Shown piece after piece: positions 4,897 to 5,102 of a DNA stretch of 5,102 nucleotides. The notes under the pieces were generated by a model. That model saw only the letters and a list, made by a program, of their open reading frames with translations, was not told where the DNA came from and ran no database searches. Origin of the DNA: Sphingomonas sp. (GTDB lineage Bacteria > Pseudomonadota > Alphaproteobacteria > Sphingomonadales > Sphingomonadaceae); the NCBI GenBank assembly GCA_013812805.1, contig JACCSV010000247.1, positions 1 to 5,102 of the forward strand, given 5' to 3'. Numbering within the stretch: position 1 is the stretch's first letter; the number at the start of each line of letters is the position of its first letter. Both the position numbers and the translations under genes were made by a program.

Positions 4897-5041
4897 GTCA
4901 GAAACCGATCTAGACAAGCGAGAAGATGAGGTGCTTCGGCGGATGCTGAACACTCCGCCGACGCCGCACAAGCCTACCGGGCTAACCCCGTCCAAAACAA
5001 AGGGGACTGCCAAGCCCAAGAGCAAGGCAGCCCCCGCGTAA
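4895..5041 (+). CDS. Micro-gene B, 48 aa, [KR]RMLxTPPxPHK family
   Basis: This gene encodes an acidic helical start (S-E-T-D-L-D-K-R-E-D-E), the core VLRRMLNTPPTPHKP (13-27) and a Lys/Ala/Pro-rich tail (28-48) ending in TAA. The core is shared with micro-gene A and is one I recognise from many tiny alphaproteobacterial hypothetical proteins; no function is established to my knowledge. A strong AGGAG five bases before the ATG supports real translation. Its ATG shares two bases with the ATG of HEPN-like gene 2 (the palindrome CATG at 4894-4897), and the pair diverges. The charge pattern (acidic helix, basic tail) would suit binding of a protein partner or nucleic acid, but this is speculation. 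Confidence 0.75.
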   Translation: MSETDLDKREDEVLRRMLNTPPTPHKPTGLTPSKTKGTAKPKSKAAPA

Positions 5042-5102
5042 GTTAGCGCCCCACCCAGTTATCGTTCGCAGGACGACGCTTCCCAGTGTTTACCTCGGAA
5101 AC
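5042..5102. other. Right-edge sequence, nothing recognised
   Basis: No gene, clear hairpin or RNA element is visible in the 61 bases after micro-gene B. A gene may begin beyond the window. Confidence 0.4.

Noticed and set aside
1..5102. CRISPR array, insertion sequence or integrase
   Set aside because: No regularly spaced direct repeats, no terminal inverted repeats around a transposase-like frame and no recombinase motifs were seen on either strand.

Overview
The window looks like chromosome from a high-GC alphaproteobacterium, most likely a sphingomonad. The left part (about 1-2860) is very GC-rich; the row 2161-2220 is 80% G+C by hand count. Its genes match types I associate with that group: a short serine acetyltransferase, a DUF2794 protein and a conserved multi-spanning membrane protein. 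No organism name can be proven from the window alone.

Layout, left (ordinary chromosome). A spermidine-synthase-like SAM-binding protein enters from the left edge (1-573, N-terminus outside the window). It is followed by cysE (644-1327), whose stop codon overlaps the TTG start of a DUF2794 gene (1324-1665). On the other strand, overlapping the DUF2794 3' end by 20 bp, lies a 369-residue protein with about ten membrane segments (2755 to 1646). It has a clear ribosome binding site and a good sigma70-type promoter.

Layout, right (accessory-looking). From about 2860 the base composition drops: hand counts are 50% G+C in 3001-3060, 38% in 4081-4140 and 52% in 4441-4500. The genes here are small and of unknown family. 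They are an orphan 94-aa gene (2917-3201) and two helical proteins that each carry an R-x4-H motif like that of HEPN-domain RNases (3346-4032 on +, 4896-4234 on -). There are also two micro-genes of a shared family with the core [KR]-R-M-L-x-T-P-P (3357-3250 on -, 4895-5041 on +), and a small + strand gene candidate (4197-4421) antisense to the end of the second HEPN-like gene.

The most interesting observation is the geometry. Each HEPN-like gene sits head-to-head with one micro-gene, and their start codons overlap or lie within a few bases. The two pairs are arranged as mirror images facing each other: micro-gene < > HEPN-like > ... < HEPN-like < > micro-gene. Between them is an AT-richer intergenic stretch with a perfect TTGACA box, an operator-like palindrome and several other inverted repeats. 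This could be a duplicated two-component accessory module, possibly of toxin-antitoxin or defence type. That function is inference; only the motifs and the arrangement are seen directly.
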